Assembly: GCA_009782385.1 (NCBI GenBank)
Contig: WRJE01000012.1
Coordinates: 1 to 41,676 of the forward strand
Reading direction: 5' to 3'
Length of the DNA: 41,676 bases
From: Oscillospiraceae bacterium
GTDB taxonomy: Bacteria > Bacillota > Clostridia > Oscillospirales > UBA929
Both the position numbers and the translations under genes were made by a program. Below the pieces are notes generated by a model that saw nothing but the letters and a program-made list of their open reading frames with translations, had not been told where the DNA came from and ran no database searches. Positions 1 to 7,452 of the stretch are shown here, piece by piece. How positions within the stretch are numbered: position 1 is the first letter of the stretch; every line of letters starts with the position of its first letter.

Positions 1-9
1 CCCACATTC

Positions 10-113
10 CCGCTCGCGGCTTGCTGGGATGTATCCCAAACCCTCTCGGAAAACTCAAAAATGAGTTTTCCGTTAAGCCAACAAGTTGGCTGCTGCGCGT
101 TCCTGCGGAACGC
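10..113. repeat. Cluster of five consecutive short hairpins
   Basis: Five inverted repeats follow each other with almost no spacer: 10-19 (4-bp stem), 25-38 (tgggat/atccca), 47-72 (11-bp perfect stem cggaaaactca/tgagttttccg with an AAAA loop), 76-91 (agccaac/gttggct) and 97-113 (gcgttcc/ggaacgc). No convincing ORF covers them. They lie just beyond the end of the HAD fragment, so one may act as a terminator, but the density looks more like a structured intergenic repeat. The stems are seen directly. Any function is inference. Confidence 0.6.
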
Positions 114-132
114 TAAAAAATGTTTTCAATCG

Positions 133-315
133 TCACAAAATATTTTCTTCAATCCATTTTGCCACGCCGTCATCGTTGCAGTCGCCGCAAACATAATTTG
201 AAACAGTTTTACATTCATCTATCGCGTTTAATACTGACACGCTGATTTCACACTCACGAAGCATTTCAACATCGTTTATATCGTTACCGAAAGCAATAAC
301 ATCAGCCGCCGAGGC
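133..315 (-). pseudogene. C-terminal fragment of a Cof-type HAD phosphatase
   Basis: Reading the minus strand gives ASAADVIAFGNDINDVEML followed by about 40 further residues ending in WIEENIL and a stop. FGNDxND is the acidic motif IV of Cof/YkrA-type HAD phosphatases, and the distance from that motif to the end of the protein is normal for the family. Everything upstream of the motif (catalytic DxD, cap domain) is missing. In-frame stops appear immediately upstream, where the sequence becomes the start of another gene. This is a dead remnant of roughly 60 codons. Confidence 0.7.
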
Positions 316-349
316 TGTTCAGTTTTTCGTTGTATGTTTTCTTAGCCAT
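302..349 (-). pseudogene. Truncated start of an MGMT-family (alkyltransferase-like) gene
   Basis: An ATG lies 4 nt after the stop of the DUF1801/DUF1905 gene and encodes MAKKTYNEKLNSLGG before a stop. This opening resembles what I recall for small MGMT-family (PF01035) DNA-binding proteins of Clostridia, which run to about 100 residues. Here it is cut after about 13 codons, where the HAD remnant begins in another frame. The family call rests on recalled similarity over a very short stretch and is tentative. That a gene start is fused to unrelated sequence is clearer. Confidence 0.4.
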
Positions 350-353
350 TATT

Positions 354-1013
354 TTACGCCCTTTTCCGGATAGTCACCCGCACGGTATCACCCGGTTGTT
401 TTCCAATCTTTGCGCGAATATGTTTTAATATGCCGATGATATAACATACCGAGCCGTCAGCGTTCTTCACGCCCATGTTTACAATGCTTCCATCATACGG
501 CTCACCGTCAAAAGTGGCATGGATTTTTACTCTGCCTTTTCCGAACTCCGCTTTGATGTCATACGGGAACAGCACATACGCGCCGCCTTTGCCGATTTCG
601 GAGGATAATATCACTGCGTCATACTCATAATTTTTTTCGTCAATTTTTACTTCGCCGACCTTTTCAACACACGTCACACGAAATCGTGTAATGTCCGCAA
701 TCAGTTCGTAGTCCACCAGCCTGTCATATGGAAACTGTATCGCGCCTTTGGATGTTTTATACGCGGCGAGCCGTTCTAATAAGGCAGGATGAAGCCGATC
801 CAACGCGCCGGGATAAATTCCGATATGCTTCTTGAGCGCGGCGAAATGTATCAGGTTCTCACGCTGACAAAAGGTTGGCATTTGGTATGACATTTTCTCC
901 ACCGCATCCGGCGCGGCGGCGCGGATAGTTTCTCGGACTTTAACAAGAATAAGCCGCACATCTTCAGACTGAGCGGCGATGTACTCGTCAATATTGGCGG
1001 GTTTTATGTTCAT
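354..1013 (-). CDS. DUF1801-DUF1905 fusion protein
   Basis: A 219-residue cytosolic protein of two known small domains. The N-terminal part (about 1-120; NIDEYIAAQ, KMSYQMPTF, HIGIYPG) matches the DUF1801/YdhG-like fold, and the C-terminal part (about 128-215) matches DUF1905 (YDAVILSSEIGKGGAYVLFPYDI, FDGEPYDGSIV). Function is not established for either family. The ORF track starts nine codons earlier. I chose the ATG at 1013 because GAGGTG precedes it at normal spacing. It is third in a minus-strand series after DUF3788 and the Imm5-like gene, and the gene after it is destroyed. No catalytic role can be read from the sequence. Confidence 0.8.
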   Translation of the reverse strand: MNIKPANIDEYIAAQSEDVRLILVKVRETIRAAAPDAVEKMSYQMPTFCQRENLIHFAALKKHIGIYPGALDRLHPALLERLAAYKTSKGAIQFPYDRLVDYELIADITRFRVTCVEKVGEVKIDEKNYEYDAVILSSEIGKGGAYVLFPYDIKAEFGKGRVKIHATFDGEPYDGSIVNMGVKNADGSVCYIIGILKHIRAKIGKQPGDTVRVTIRKRA

Positions 1014-1027
1014 ATTTTGCAGACACC

Positions 1028-1561
1028 TCAACAATTCCATTTCAATTTTGCCGGATTCGCTTCATCCGCCACAGCGATAGCGCGAAGTGCGTTGGTGTAA
1101 TCTACACATACTTCCTCCGCAATCTCCGCATACGCTTCCTCAACCGCTTTGAGCCCCACGCGATCATAAGCGACCGCCGCAGCCGCATAGAAGAACAATC
1201 CCAGTGAGTGCGTCAGCGTATGAACGACTGCCGAACCCTGTCCGACAGCCCGAGCCGCCGCCTGCGCTACCGGGTTGCCGTCAAGCTCACGAGCGGCGGC
1301 GTGGCACTCGTTGAGAATGATGTTCTTAACCATGGGGAACTTAACCTTGCCGTCAAGGTAATCATATGCGGCGTTCACTGCGTTTCTCGGGCGGTCATCG
1401 CCGGGACAGTGCTTCTCAAAGATAGGCAAGATTTTTTCTTCGGCGTATGCAAGACACCACTTGCGGATGGTGTCCTCGCTCTGTGTGTCAATCAGCTCTC
1501 TCAGCGCAATACAAGATGGCGCGTTTACATCGCCGAGCATTTTTCGTAGCTTTTTAGGCAC
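1028..1561 (-). CDS. Imm5-like putative immunity protein
   Basis: A 177-residue, helix-rich, alanine-rich soluble protein. The C-terminal segment around HTLTHSLGLFFYAAAAVAYDRVG and the closing VCVDYTNALRAIAVADEANPAKLKWNC resemble the Imm5 putative immunity family described from polymorphic toxin loci. No toxin gene is visible next to it, so it may be an orphan immunity gene or have a different role. The ORF track opens at a TTG. I prefer the GTG at 1561 (PKKLRKMLGD), preceded by AAGGAG. It ends 14 nt before the DUF1801/DUF1905 start, so the two are probably cotranscribed. Family call moderate, function unproven. Confidence 0.65.
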   Translation of the reverse strand: MPKKLRKMLGDVNAPSCIALRELIDTQSEDTIRKWCLAYAEEKILPIFEKHCPGDDRPRNAVNAAYDYLDGKVKFPMVKNIILNECHAAARELDGNPVAQAAARAVGQGSAVVHTLTHSLGLFFYAAAAVAYDRVGLKAVEEAYAEIAEEVCVDYTNALRAIAVADEANPAKLKWNC

Positions 1562-1606
1562 GGGATGCACTCTCCTTTTCAATCAATCTGAGCGCGATTT
1601 TCTTCT

Positions 1607-2068
1607 CTATCTTTCTAATCTCTTTTTGCAATCTATGAGCGCGTAAATATCGGCAGGAAGCTCCGATGTGGCGATATCAAACACCACCGGAAATGTAGGC
1701 ACTTTCCCATATGTCTCGGAATCACGAATCAACTGTTTTGTTGCTTCGTCCACATCGGATTGCAAAATTTCCGAGCGGTTCTTTTCCTTAAACCAAATCG
1801 CCACGTTGAAAGAGCTTTCATAAACATGAAGCCAGTATAGGTTTTTCTCTTTCTTTGTTCCCCGGGGCGTTGTCCAAAAGTGCTGCCCTTTTGCAAACCA
1901 TGCCTTGTGGGGCGTATACCATTGCCACTCCTGCTCCATCTCCAAGCCGGGCAAAGCCTCTTGGAGCGTTTCGTATGCGGCATAGCTGTCGCTGAGGGTT
2001 TGCCGGAGCAACTCGTCTGACGGTATCACTTTGGGGTCTCTTAGCCGCAAATTTTCGCTGTTATTCAT
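1607..2068 (-). CDS. DUF3788 family protein
   Basis: A 153-residue soluble protein whose opening (LRDPKVIPSDELLRQTL) and core (WQWYTPHKAWFAKGQHF...LYWLHVYESSFNVAIWFKEKNRSEIL) fit the DUF3788 family, small proteins often seen in Firmicutes and Bacteroidetes and of unknown function. No signal peptide or membrane segment. The ATG at 2068 has a GGAAGG about 11 nt upstream, inside the tail of the preceding broken gene. Ends about 46 nt before the Imm5-like start. Probably transcribed from the promoter at 2218-2246. Confidence 0.7.
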   Translation of the reverse strand: MNNSENLRLRDPKVIPSDELLRQTLSDSYAAYETLQEALPGLEMEQEWQWYTPHKAWFAKGQHFWTTPRGTKKEKNLYWLHVYESSFNVAIWFKEKNRSEILQSDVDEATKQLIRDSETYGKVPTFPVVFDIATSELPADIYALIDCKKRLER

Positions 2069-2075
2069 TGATTAT

Positions 2076-2190
2076 TCAATCCTTCCAGTCGCCCCAATTT
2101 TGCTTATCCGGCGGCAGTTGCTCATTATGGTTGGCGTAATGCACCGCCGGTCTGTAGCCTTATATTTTTAATCAATTCAGAAGCATTCAT
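2076..2190 (-). pseudogene. Collapsed gene: start and tail fragments joined out of frame
   Basis: On the minus strand an ATG at 2190, 27 bases after a -10 hexamer and behind a GGAG, opens MNASELIKNIRLQ and soon stops. In another frame the same stretch ends as GYRPAVHYANHNEQLPPDKQNWGDWKD and a stop. This is what an internal deletion that joined a gene's start to its tail would leave. The parent family was not recognised. Coding character of so short a piece is uncertain. Confidence 0.35.
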
Positions 2191-2217
2191 AAACTCAATC
2201 ACACTCCCACATCTTAT

Positions 2218-2246
2218 AGTATAACAAATGATACAACATTTTTCAA
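2218..2246 (-). promoter_or_regulatory. Sigma-A-type promoter for the left minus-strand genes
   Basis: On the minus strand TTGAAA (2246-2241) is followed after exactly 17 nt by TATACT (2223-2218). It points at the broken gene at 2190 and the DUF3788 / Imm5-like / DUF1801 series. No operator is evident around it. Confidence 0.65.
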
Positions 2247-2377
2247 AACAAAAATGAATTTTTACAAATAGTCAATAAATGAAAATCGTATTTGCTGCGC
2301 TTCTTCCTCCGATAATGAGAGGAAAGGTAAAGCGAGATACAGACTGCGTACATTATGGGGATTATTCTCTGTTTCCC

Positions 2378-2406
2378 TTGTATATGTAAATGATATATTA
2401 TATAAT
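2378..2406 (+). promoter_or_regulatory. Promoter of AraC regulator 1
   Basis: TTGTAT (2378-2383), a 17-nt spacer, then a perfect TATAAT (2401-2406). Transcription would begin near 2412, inside the long ORF of the track, which argues that the protein starts downstream at 2504 and not at 2390. Confidence 0.65.
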
Positions 2407-2503
2407 GAGTGTAAAGTTGAAATTAGTACGCTATGACTTCTTGACAACACCAATAGGAAGTCAGCAACCAACAACGCAGTCATGTATAATACCGGAGGAT
2501 GAT

Positions 2504-3712
2504 ATGCAGTTTGAACCAATTTCTCACTTAAAGGAAATGATGCGGATCCGAGGAATCAGCACACATTTTTTATCGCCACCGTACAGCGATGCTGTAAATT
2601 TTGATGATGGCTTACATCATCTGTTATATGGAGATTATGATTTCATAAGTTTTATTCAGGTAATGATTCAACGCTGTCAAATAGGAACTGTCTATTTGGC
2701 TAATGATAAATTTGAACTGAATTACATTCTCATTAAAACAAGCGCGGACGAGCTTATTATAATAGGTCCTTATGCCATACACCCTAATGAGTTGTTATTT
2801 AACATGGTCTGTGAACAAAATGATATCCCCGTTACACGATTGTCCGACATGAAGAAGTTTTTCTATGGCATTCCGTTTGTTGAACGCAGCGAAGTGCTGG
2901 AATCTGAAATAATTCTTATCGCAAAGTATATTTTGGATAACAATGATTATACAATAGAGAGGATTGATTTACCGTTTTATCTCTCTGAGCAGAATAACAA
3001 GATAAAAGAGTTATCCGACAGTAAACGTCCGCTGGCAATAATAGAAGCCCTTTACCAAAATGAGGATAACTACTTAGAAGCAGTGGAACGCGGAGATCTT
3101 AAACAGGCAACTCTATATATGAGTATGTTTAATAAGTTTACGATAGAGCAGCGGCACGCGGACAGCTTGCGGGATTTGAAAAACTACTGCTTCGTGCTAA
3201 ATACTCTGTTGCGTAAAGCGGTACAGCGGGCAGCGGTGCATCCCGCTTATATACATGAGTTGTCCGCCGAGTTTGCTGTTAAAATTGAAGCTGCCCGCAC
3301 AAGAGAGGAACTCTCGGTTAATATTACCCAATCAATGTTACGTAAATACTGCTTATTGGTTAATAACCACTCACTCAAAAATTACTCCCTGCCTGTACGT
3401 AAAGCGGTAAACTATATTGATTTTAATTTTTCGGAGCTAATAACACTGGAAATGATTGCCGAATCAGCTGCGGTCAACTACAGTTATCTCTCGTCACAGT
3501 TCAAAAAGGAGACAGGCTCGTCAGTAGTTGATTACATCAATAGAAACCGTATACAGAGAGCTTTTACGCTGTTAATTTCTACCTCTCTGTCAATTAACGC
3601 TATCGCTGAAAAATGCGGATTCAGCGATGACGCATATTTCACCCGCGTGTTCAAGAAAGTTCACGGCAAATCTCCTCGCGAATACCGGAAGAGTTTCTTT
3701 CTGCAAAAGTAG
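2504..3712 (+). CDS. AraC-family transcriptional regulator 1
   Basis: A 402-residue DNA-binding regulator. The last 100 residues hold two helix-turn-helix units: ITLEMIAESAAVNYSYLSSQFKKETG, then SINAIAEKCGFSDDAYFTRVFKKVHGKSPREYR, the classic AraC signature. The N-terminal 300 residues form an unidentified sensory region with similarity in layout to regulator 2 (IIIGPYAIHPNEL... against VLVGPVMSRD...). The ATG at 2504 follows GGAGG at 5 nt and lies downstream of a good promoter, whereas the track start at 2390 lies upstream of that promoter. The gene is visibly more AT-rich than those to its right. It probably controls the GH2-transport block that begins 142 bp downstream, an inference from position. 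Confidence 0.9.
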   Translation: MQFEPISHLKEMMRIRGISTHFLSPPYSDAVNFDDGLHHLLYGDYDFISFIQVMIQRCQIGTVYLANDKFELNYILIKTSADELIIIGPYAIHPNELLFNMVCEQNDIPVTRLSDMKKFFYGIPFVERSEVLESEIILIAKYILDNNDYTIERIDLPFYLSEQNNKIKELSDSKRPLAIIEALYQNEDNYLEAVERGDLKQATLYMSMFNKFTIEQRHADSLRDLKNYCFVLNTLLRKAVQRAAVHPAYIHELSAEFAVKIEAARTREELSVNITQSMLRKYCLLVNNHSLKNYSLPVRKAVNYIDFNFSELITLEMIAESAAVNYSYLSSQFKKETGSSVVDYINRNRIQRAFTLLISTSLSINAIAEKCGFSDDAYFTRVFKKVHGKSPREYRKSFFLQK

Positions 3713-3793
3713 GATTATTTCTAGGGAAAGCAGGATTATTTCTAGGTGATTTTTTTCACCTAAAAATAATCCGCTTTTTGCTAAAAATAATCC
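3712..3793. promoter_or_regulatory. Nested 38-bp inverted repeat between araC1 and GH2
   Basis: Two 38-bp arms (3712-3749 and 3756-3793) face each other across a 6-nt T loop. Each arm carries GGATTATTTCTAG or its near-copy twice, so one 13-14 bp element occurs four times: two direct, two inverted. The inner 17-bp stem has a single mismatch. The structure starts on the last base of the araC1 stop codon. It could terminate araC1, be a multi-site operator for the downstream operon, or both. No long U-tract follows, which favours an operator. Confidence 0.65.
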
Positions 3794-3854
3794 TTTTATA
3801 TTCTCTCAAATAACTTTATGATTTGTATACAGAACAAATAGGAGGTGAATCCAT

Positions 3855-5684
3855 ATGTCATTTTCAAATTTATATCCTGTTACAACCTCGGTACGCAGAT
3901 TATCGGATTTAAGCGGTTTGTGGAATTTCAAGTTCGACCCGGACGGATTAGGGAAGAAAGAAAAATGGACTCAGGGCTTGCCATCGCCGATGACAATGCC
4001 TGTACCCGCGTCCTTCGCGGACATTTTCACCGACAAGAAGAGCCGTGAATACACAGGGGACTTCTGGTACGAAAAAGAAATATACATACCCGGCGAATGG
4101 AGAGACATGGAAGTAGGTCTGAGGTTTGAGGGTGCGGCTCATCGGGCAACGGTTTATGTAAATGGCACGAAAGCAGGTTCGCATGAGGGCGGATTCTTAC
4201 CTTTTACGGTGATTATCAGTAAATCGGTTGCTTTTGACGCACCTAACCTAATCAGCGTACAGGTAAACAACGAGCTGCGCGAAGACTGCCTGCCGGTCGG
4301 TCGGACCGCAGAGCTGGCTGACGGAAGTAAAATGGCTAAAGGGTATTTTGATTTCTTTAATTATTCCGGTTTAATACGCCCGGTTAAGTTAGTCGCCCTG
4401 CCTAAAAAGCATATTACGGATTACTCATTAACTTATTCGCTGATAGATAAATGCGCGGAGGTCAATTACAGCGTTACCGCTAATCATAAAAACGGATTTA
4501 GAGTTTCAGCAGCGATATACGATGAGTCCGGCAATCTTTCGGGAGAAGCCGAGGGCAAGGAGGGTAGCATCTACATCAGCAATGTCCGGCTGTGGGAAGT
4601 GCATAACGCATATTTATATAAATTTGTATTCAAAATCATTGACGGCGAAACCGTCATAGACGAATACACGGATCAAATCGGCATCCGCACATTTGAAATA
4701 GACGGACATGATTTTTTGCTGAACGGCAAACCCATATACATGAAAGGTTTCGGTAAGCACGAAGAGAGCGAATCATCAGGGCGGGGCTTAAACCCAAGCG
4801 TGTTAAAACGTGATTTTGAGTTGATGAAATGGATTGGGGCTAACTCATTCCGCACCGCTCATTACCCTCACAGCGAGGAGACTTTACGACTCGCGGATCG
4901 TGAGGGAATTATGGTTGTGGACGAAGTGGCGGCGGTAGGTTTAATGGCAAGCACCTTAAATTTCTTCGATGCAAGTCAAGGCCCTCAGACAAGGTTTTTC
5001 CAAAAAGAGACAACGGCAAAGCTGCTAGAACGGCATTTACAGCAGTTGAAAGAACTCATTCTCAGGGACAAAAACCGGGCTTGCGTTGTCGCTTGGTGCG
5101 TAGCTAATGAACCTGAAACCACGGATGACGAGTCCCGTCCGTATTTTGAAACGGTTTTTGCAAAGGCAAGGGCACTGGATCCGCAGCATCGCCCGTTAAC
5201 CTTTACATCGCTGATGACCGCAACGCCTGACAAATGTAAATGCGCGGATTTATGCGATTTTATAAGCCTTAACAGATATTATGGCTGGTATGTGTTCGGC
5301 GGCAACGAAATTACAGCGGCGGAAAACATTTTCAGGCAGGAATTAGCGGGCTGGACCGGACGCATACCCGATAAACCTTTTGTTTTCTCTGAATACGGTG
5401 CGGATACCGCCTCCGGCATACATAAATTACCCAGTGTTATGTGGAGCGAGGAATACCAGACAGAGTATCTGAATATGTGCCACAGAGTTTTTGATTCTCT
5501 GCCCTTTGTGCGCGGCGAACAGGTGTGGGCTTTTGCCGATTTTCAGACGGGCGAAGGAATTATGCGCGTTGACGGAAATAAGAAAGGTATCTTTACCCGC
5601 AGCAGACAACCAAAAGCCGCCGCGCATCTCTTAAAAGAGCGGTGGGAAGGATTACCGTTGCGGTTCAAATCAGAGGAGGAATGA
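3855..5684 (+). CDS. uidA: Beta-glucuronidase, GH2
   Basis: Hydrolyses beta-D-glucuronides in the cytoplasm; no signal peptide. At 609 residues it has the normal GH2 layout: sugar-binding jelly roll, Ig-like domain, TIM barrel. The barrel contains MKGFGKHEE, acid/base Glu419 (AWCVANEPET) and nucleophile Glu513 (FSEYGADT). The N-x-K motif (Asn575/Lys577 in GNKKGIF), known to recognise the glucuronate carboxylate, is intact, which separates it from GH2 beta-galactosidases. The ATG follows GGAGGTG at 7 nt. Its stop lies 2 nt before the next start, so it is cotranscribed with the binding lipoprotein. Likely substrates are glucuronide-bearing plant or host conjugates. Function call firm, natural substrate inferred. 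Confidence 0.95.
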   Translation: MSFSNLYPVTTSVRRLSDLSGLWNFKFDPDGLGKKEKWTQGLPSPMTMPVPASFADIFTDKKSREYTGDFWYEKEIYIPGEWRDMEVGLRFEGAAHRATVYVNGTKAGSHEGGFLPFTVIISKSVAFDAPNLISVQVNNELREDCLPVGRTAELADGSKMAKGYFDFFNYSGLIRPVKLVALPKKHITDYSLTYSLIDKCAEVNYSVTANHKNGFRVSAAIYDESGNLSGEAEGKEGSIYISNVRLWEVHNAYLYKFVFKIIDGETVIDEYTDQIGIRTFEIDGHDFLLNGKPIYMKGFGKHEESESSGRGLNPSVLKRDFELMKWIGANSFRTAHYPHSEETLRLADREGIMVVDEVAAVGLMASTLNFFDASQGPQTRFFQKETTAKLLERHLQQLKELILRDKNRACVVAWCVANEPETTDDESRPYFETVFAKARALDPQHRPLTFTSLMTATPDKCKCADLCDFISLNRYYGWYVFGGNEITAAENIFRQELAGWTGRIPDKPFVFSEYGADTASGIHKLPSVMWSEEYQTEYLNMCHRVFDSLPFVRGEQVWAFADFQTGEGIMRVDGNKKGIFTRSRQPKAAAHLLKERWEGLPLRFKSEEE

Positions 5685-5686
5685 TA

Positions 5687-7441
5687 ATGTATAAAAAGAG
5701 GGTTCTCTGCTTCATGCTCGCCGTGTTATTGATATTACCCGCTCTCGCGGCGTGCGGCGGCGATGCCGGCGGAGGCAATGCGTCATTCACTTGGTGGATA
5801 ATACAAGGTGCGGATGCCTCTTATTACGCGGCCTACGAAGATAATCCCGCCGTCCGCTATATGCTGTCAAAGACTTACAACGGCAGTAAAATTAGCCTCA
5901 ACTTTATGGTTCCCGTAGCCGGTTCAGAGCAGGACAACTTCAACACCCTGTTGGCCACAGGTGAGTATGCGGACATTATGGTTACGACCCAGTACCAAGG
6001 CTCTATCGAAGAACTGTATCGGGAGGGCATTATTCTGGATTTAACCGAATACATCGACAAATGGATGCCTAATTATAAGGCACTTTTAGAAAGCGACCCC
6101 GAAGCCTATATGTACGCTGCCCATATTGTTGACGGCGAACGCAAAAATTTGATACTGCTGGAGTTCGGCGACATAGTGGCGGACACATGGTGCGGTTACC
6201 AATACAGGCGGGACTGGATTGTAAAATATGGAAAAAACCCTTTTGACGGAAGTGGATTCAGCGGCAGTTACGACAGCGATGGGGAGTGGACGGATAATGT
6301 TATATTTCCCAATGGCGGCACTTATCCGATTTATATAAGCGACTGGGAATGGATGCTGAACATCTTTGCCGCCGCCATTGCTGACCTTGGTATTTCCGAT
6401 GGCTATCCTATAAGCATCGGGTACGGCGGATATTTCGGCACAGGCGACATATTCACCGGTTTTGGCGGCGGCGGTCCCACTTGGCATATCGACCCGAACA
6501 ACCAAATACAATTCGGCGGAACTTCCGCAAATATGCGCGCATATCTGCAATGTATGAACACATGGTTTGAGCGGGGGTGGATTGACAGGGCTTTTGCAGA
6601 ACGCTCGGCGGATATGTTCTATCGTATAGATGATGCCGGAGTGCGGCAGGGAAAGGTTGGTATGTGGATAGGCATACAGTCTCAGCTCGGATCGGGATTA
6701 GACAGCGACATGGGATTTGCCGAAGGCATGGTTTCCTTCGCTGCCCGCCAGCCTATTAACGATCTGTACGGAGGTTCTGAAGTTCAGGGCAAGACCCCCT
6801 ATTCCATGTATCAGATATCCAGAATCGGCGGGAGCTTAACCATCACTAGCAAAGCCGCTGAAAAAGACTTGGAAACACTGTTCACCTTCTTGGATTCCCT
6901 GTACACAAAAGAAGGCGGTTTGCTTATCCAGAGAGGGTTGTCAAAAGAACAGGTAGACGAAACCCAAGACGAATTTTACCTGCGTCATGGTCTGACGGAG
7001 GGAGGCTACCGCCCCGTTGAGACAGAGAGCGGAACTAAATATGAGATAACGGACGAGATTTACAATGACTTGGGTACGTTGGCGCAAGCTGCGGCCGCCC
7101 TGAGGCTTGGCACCGGCTGGGTTCCGCAGTCACTGCTGCAACCGCGAGGGTCGGGAAACTTCCTGCAAAGTCTGGATGAATGGATTGTATATAAATCCAC
7201 CGGATTTATGCAGCCGTCTTTCACGGCTATGCTCGCATCGGAAGACGCAAGACTTTACGCCAGAGGCAATACACAGGTCACTGAATTTTTGGAGCAAAAT
7301 CTGCCGTTGTTTGTGCGCGGTCAGCGCAATCCATTTGACGACACAGACTGGAATAACTACGTAGACGCACTTGAACGTTACAATCCGGGAAGAGTAACGG
7401 TTCTGTTTCAAAACTTGTTAAGTACACTTGCAGGAAAATAG
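5687..7441 (+). CDS. LplA-type ABC solute-binding lipoprotein 1
   Basis: A 584-residue extracellular sugar or glycoside receptor of a CUT1-like importer. The signal peptide ends in LPALAAC, so Cys23 would be lipidated. Mature-region hallmarks shared with lipoprotein 2 include NPAVRYMLSK, ILDLTEYIDKWMPNYKALL, HIVDGERKNL, YRRDWIVKYG and YPIYISDWEWML. AGGAGG lies 7 nt before the ATG at 5687; the longer ORF in the track would overlap GH2. It follows GH2 by 2 nt and is 11 nt before the accessory lipoprotein. Partner permeases are probably those at 9010 and 9980. The ligand cannot be read from the sequence, though a glucuronide or rhamnosyl-glycoside would suit the neighbours. Confidence 0.9.
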   Translation: MYKKRVLCFMLAVLLILPALAACGGDAGGGNASFTWWIIQGADASYYAAYEDNPAVRYMLSKTYNGSKISLNFMVPVAGSEQDNFNTLLATGEYADIMVTTQYQGSIEELYREGIILDLTEYIDKWMPNYKALLESDPEAYMYAAHIVDGERKNLILLEFGDIVADTWCGYQYRRDWIVKYGKNPFDGSGFSGSYDSDGEWTDNVIFPNGGTYPIYISDWEWMLNIFAAAIADLGISDGYPISIGYGGYFGTGDIFTGFGGGGPTWHIDPNNQIQFGGTSANMRAYLQCMNTWFERGWIDRAFAERSADMFYRIDDAGVRQGKVGMWIGIQSQLGSGLDSDMGFAEGMVSFAARQPINDLYGGSEVQGKTPYSMYQISRIGGSLTITSKAAEKDLETLFTFLDSLYTKEGGLLIQRGLSKEQVDETQDEFYLRHGLTEGGYRPVETESGTKYEITDEIYNDLGTLAQAAAALRLGTGWVPQSLLQPRGSGNFLQSLDEWIVYKSTGFMQPSFTAMLASEDARLYARGNTQVTEFLEQNLPLFVRGQRNPFDDTDWNNYVDALERYNPGRVTVLFQNLLSTLAGK

Positions 7442-7452
7442 GAGGTATTTTT

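Noticed and set aside
1-353. A complete HAD phosphatase gene at the left end
   Set aside because: Only motif IV and the tail are present; in-frame stops and a different gene start replace the rest.
2262-2519. 85-residue minus-strand ORF upstream of araC1
   Set aside because: Overlaps the araC1 promoter and start, has no RBS or recognisable domain.
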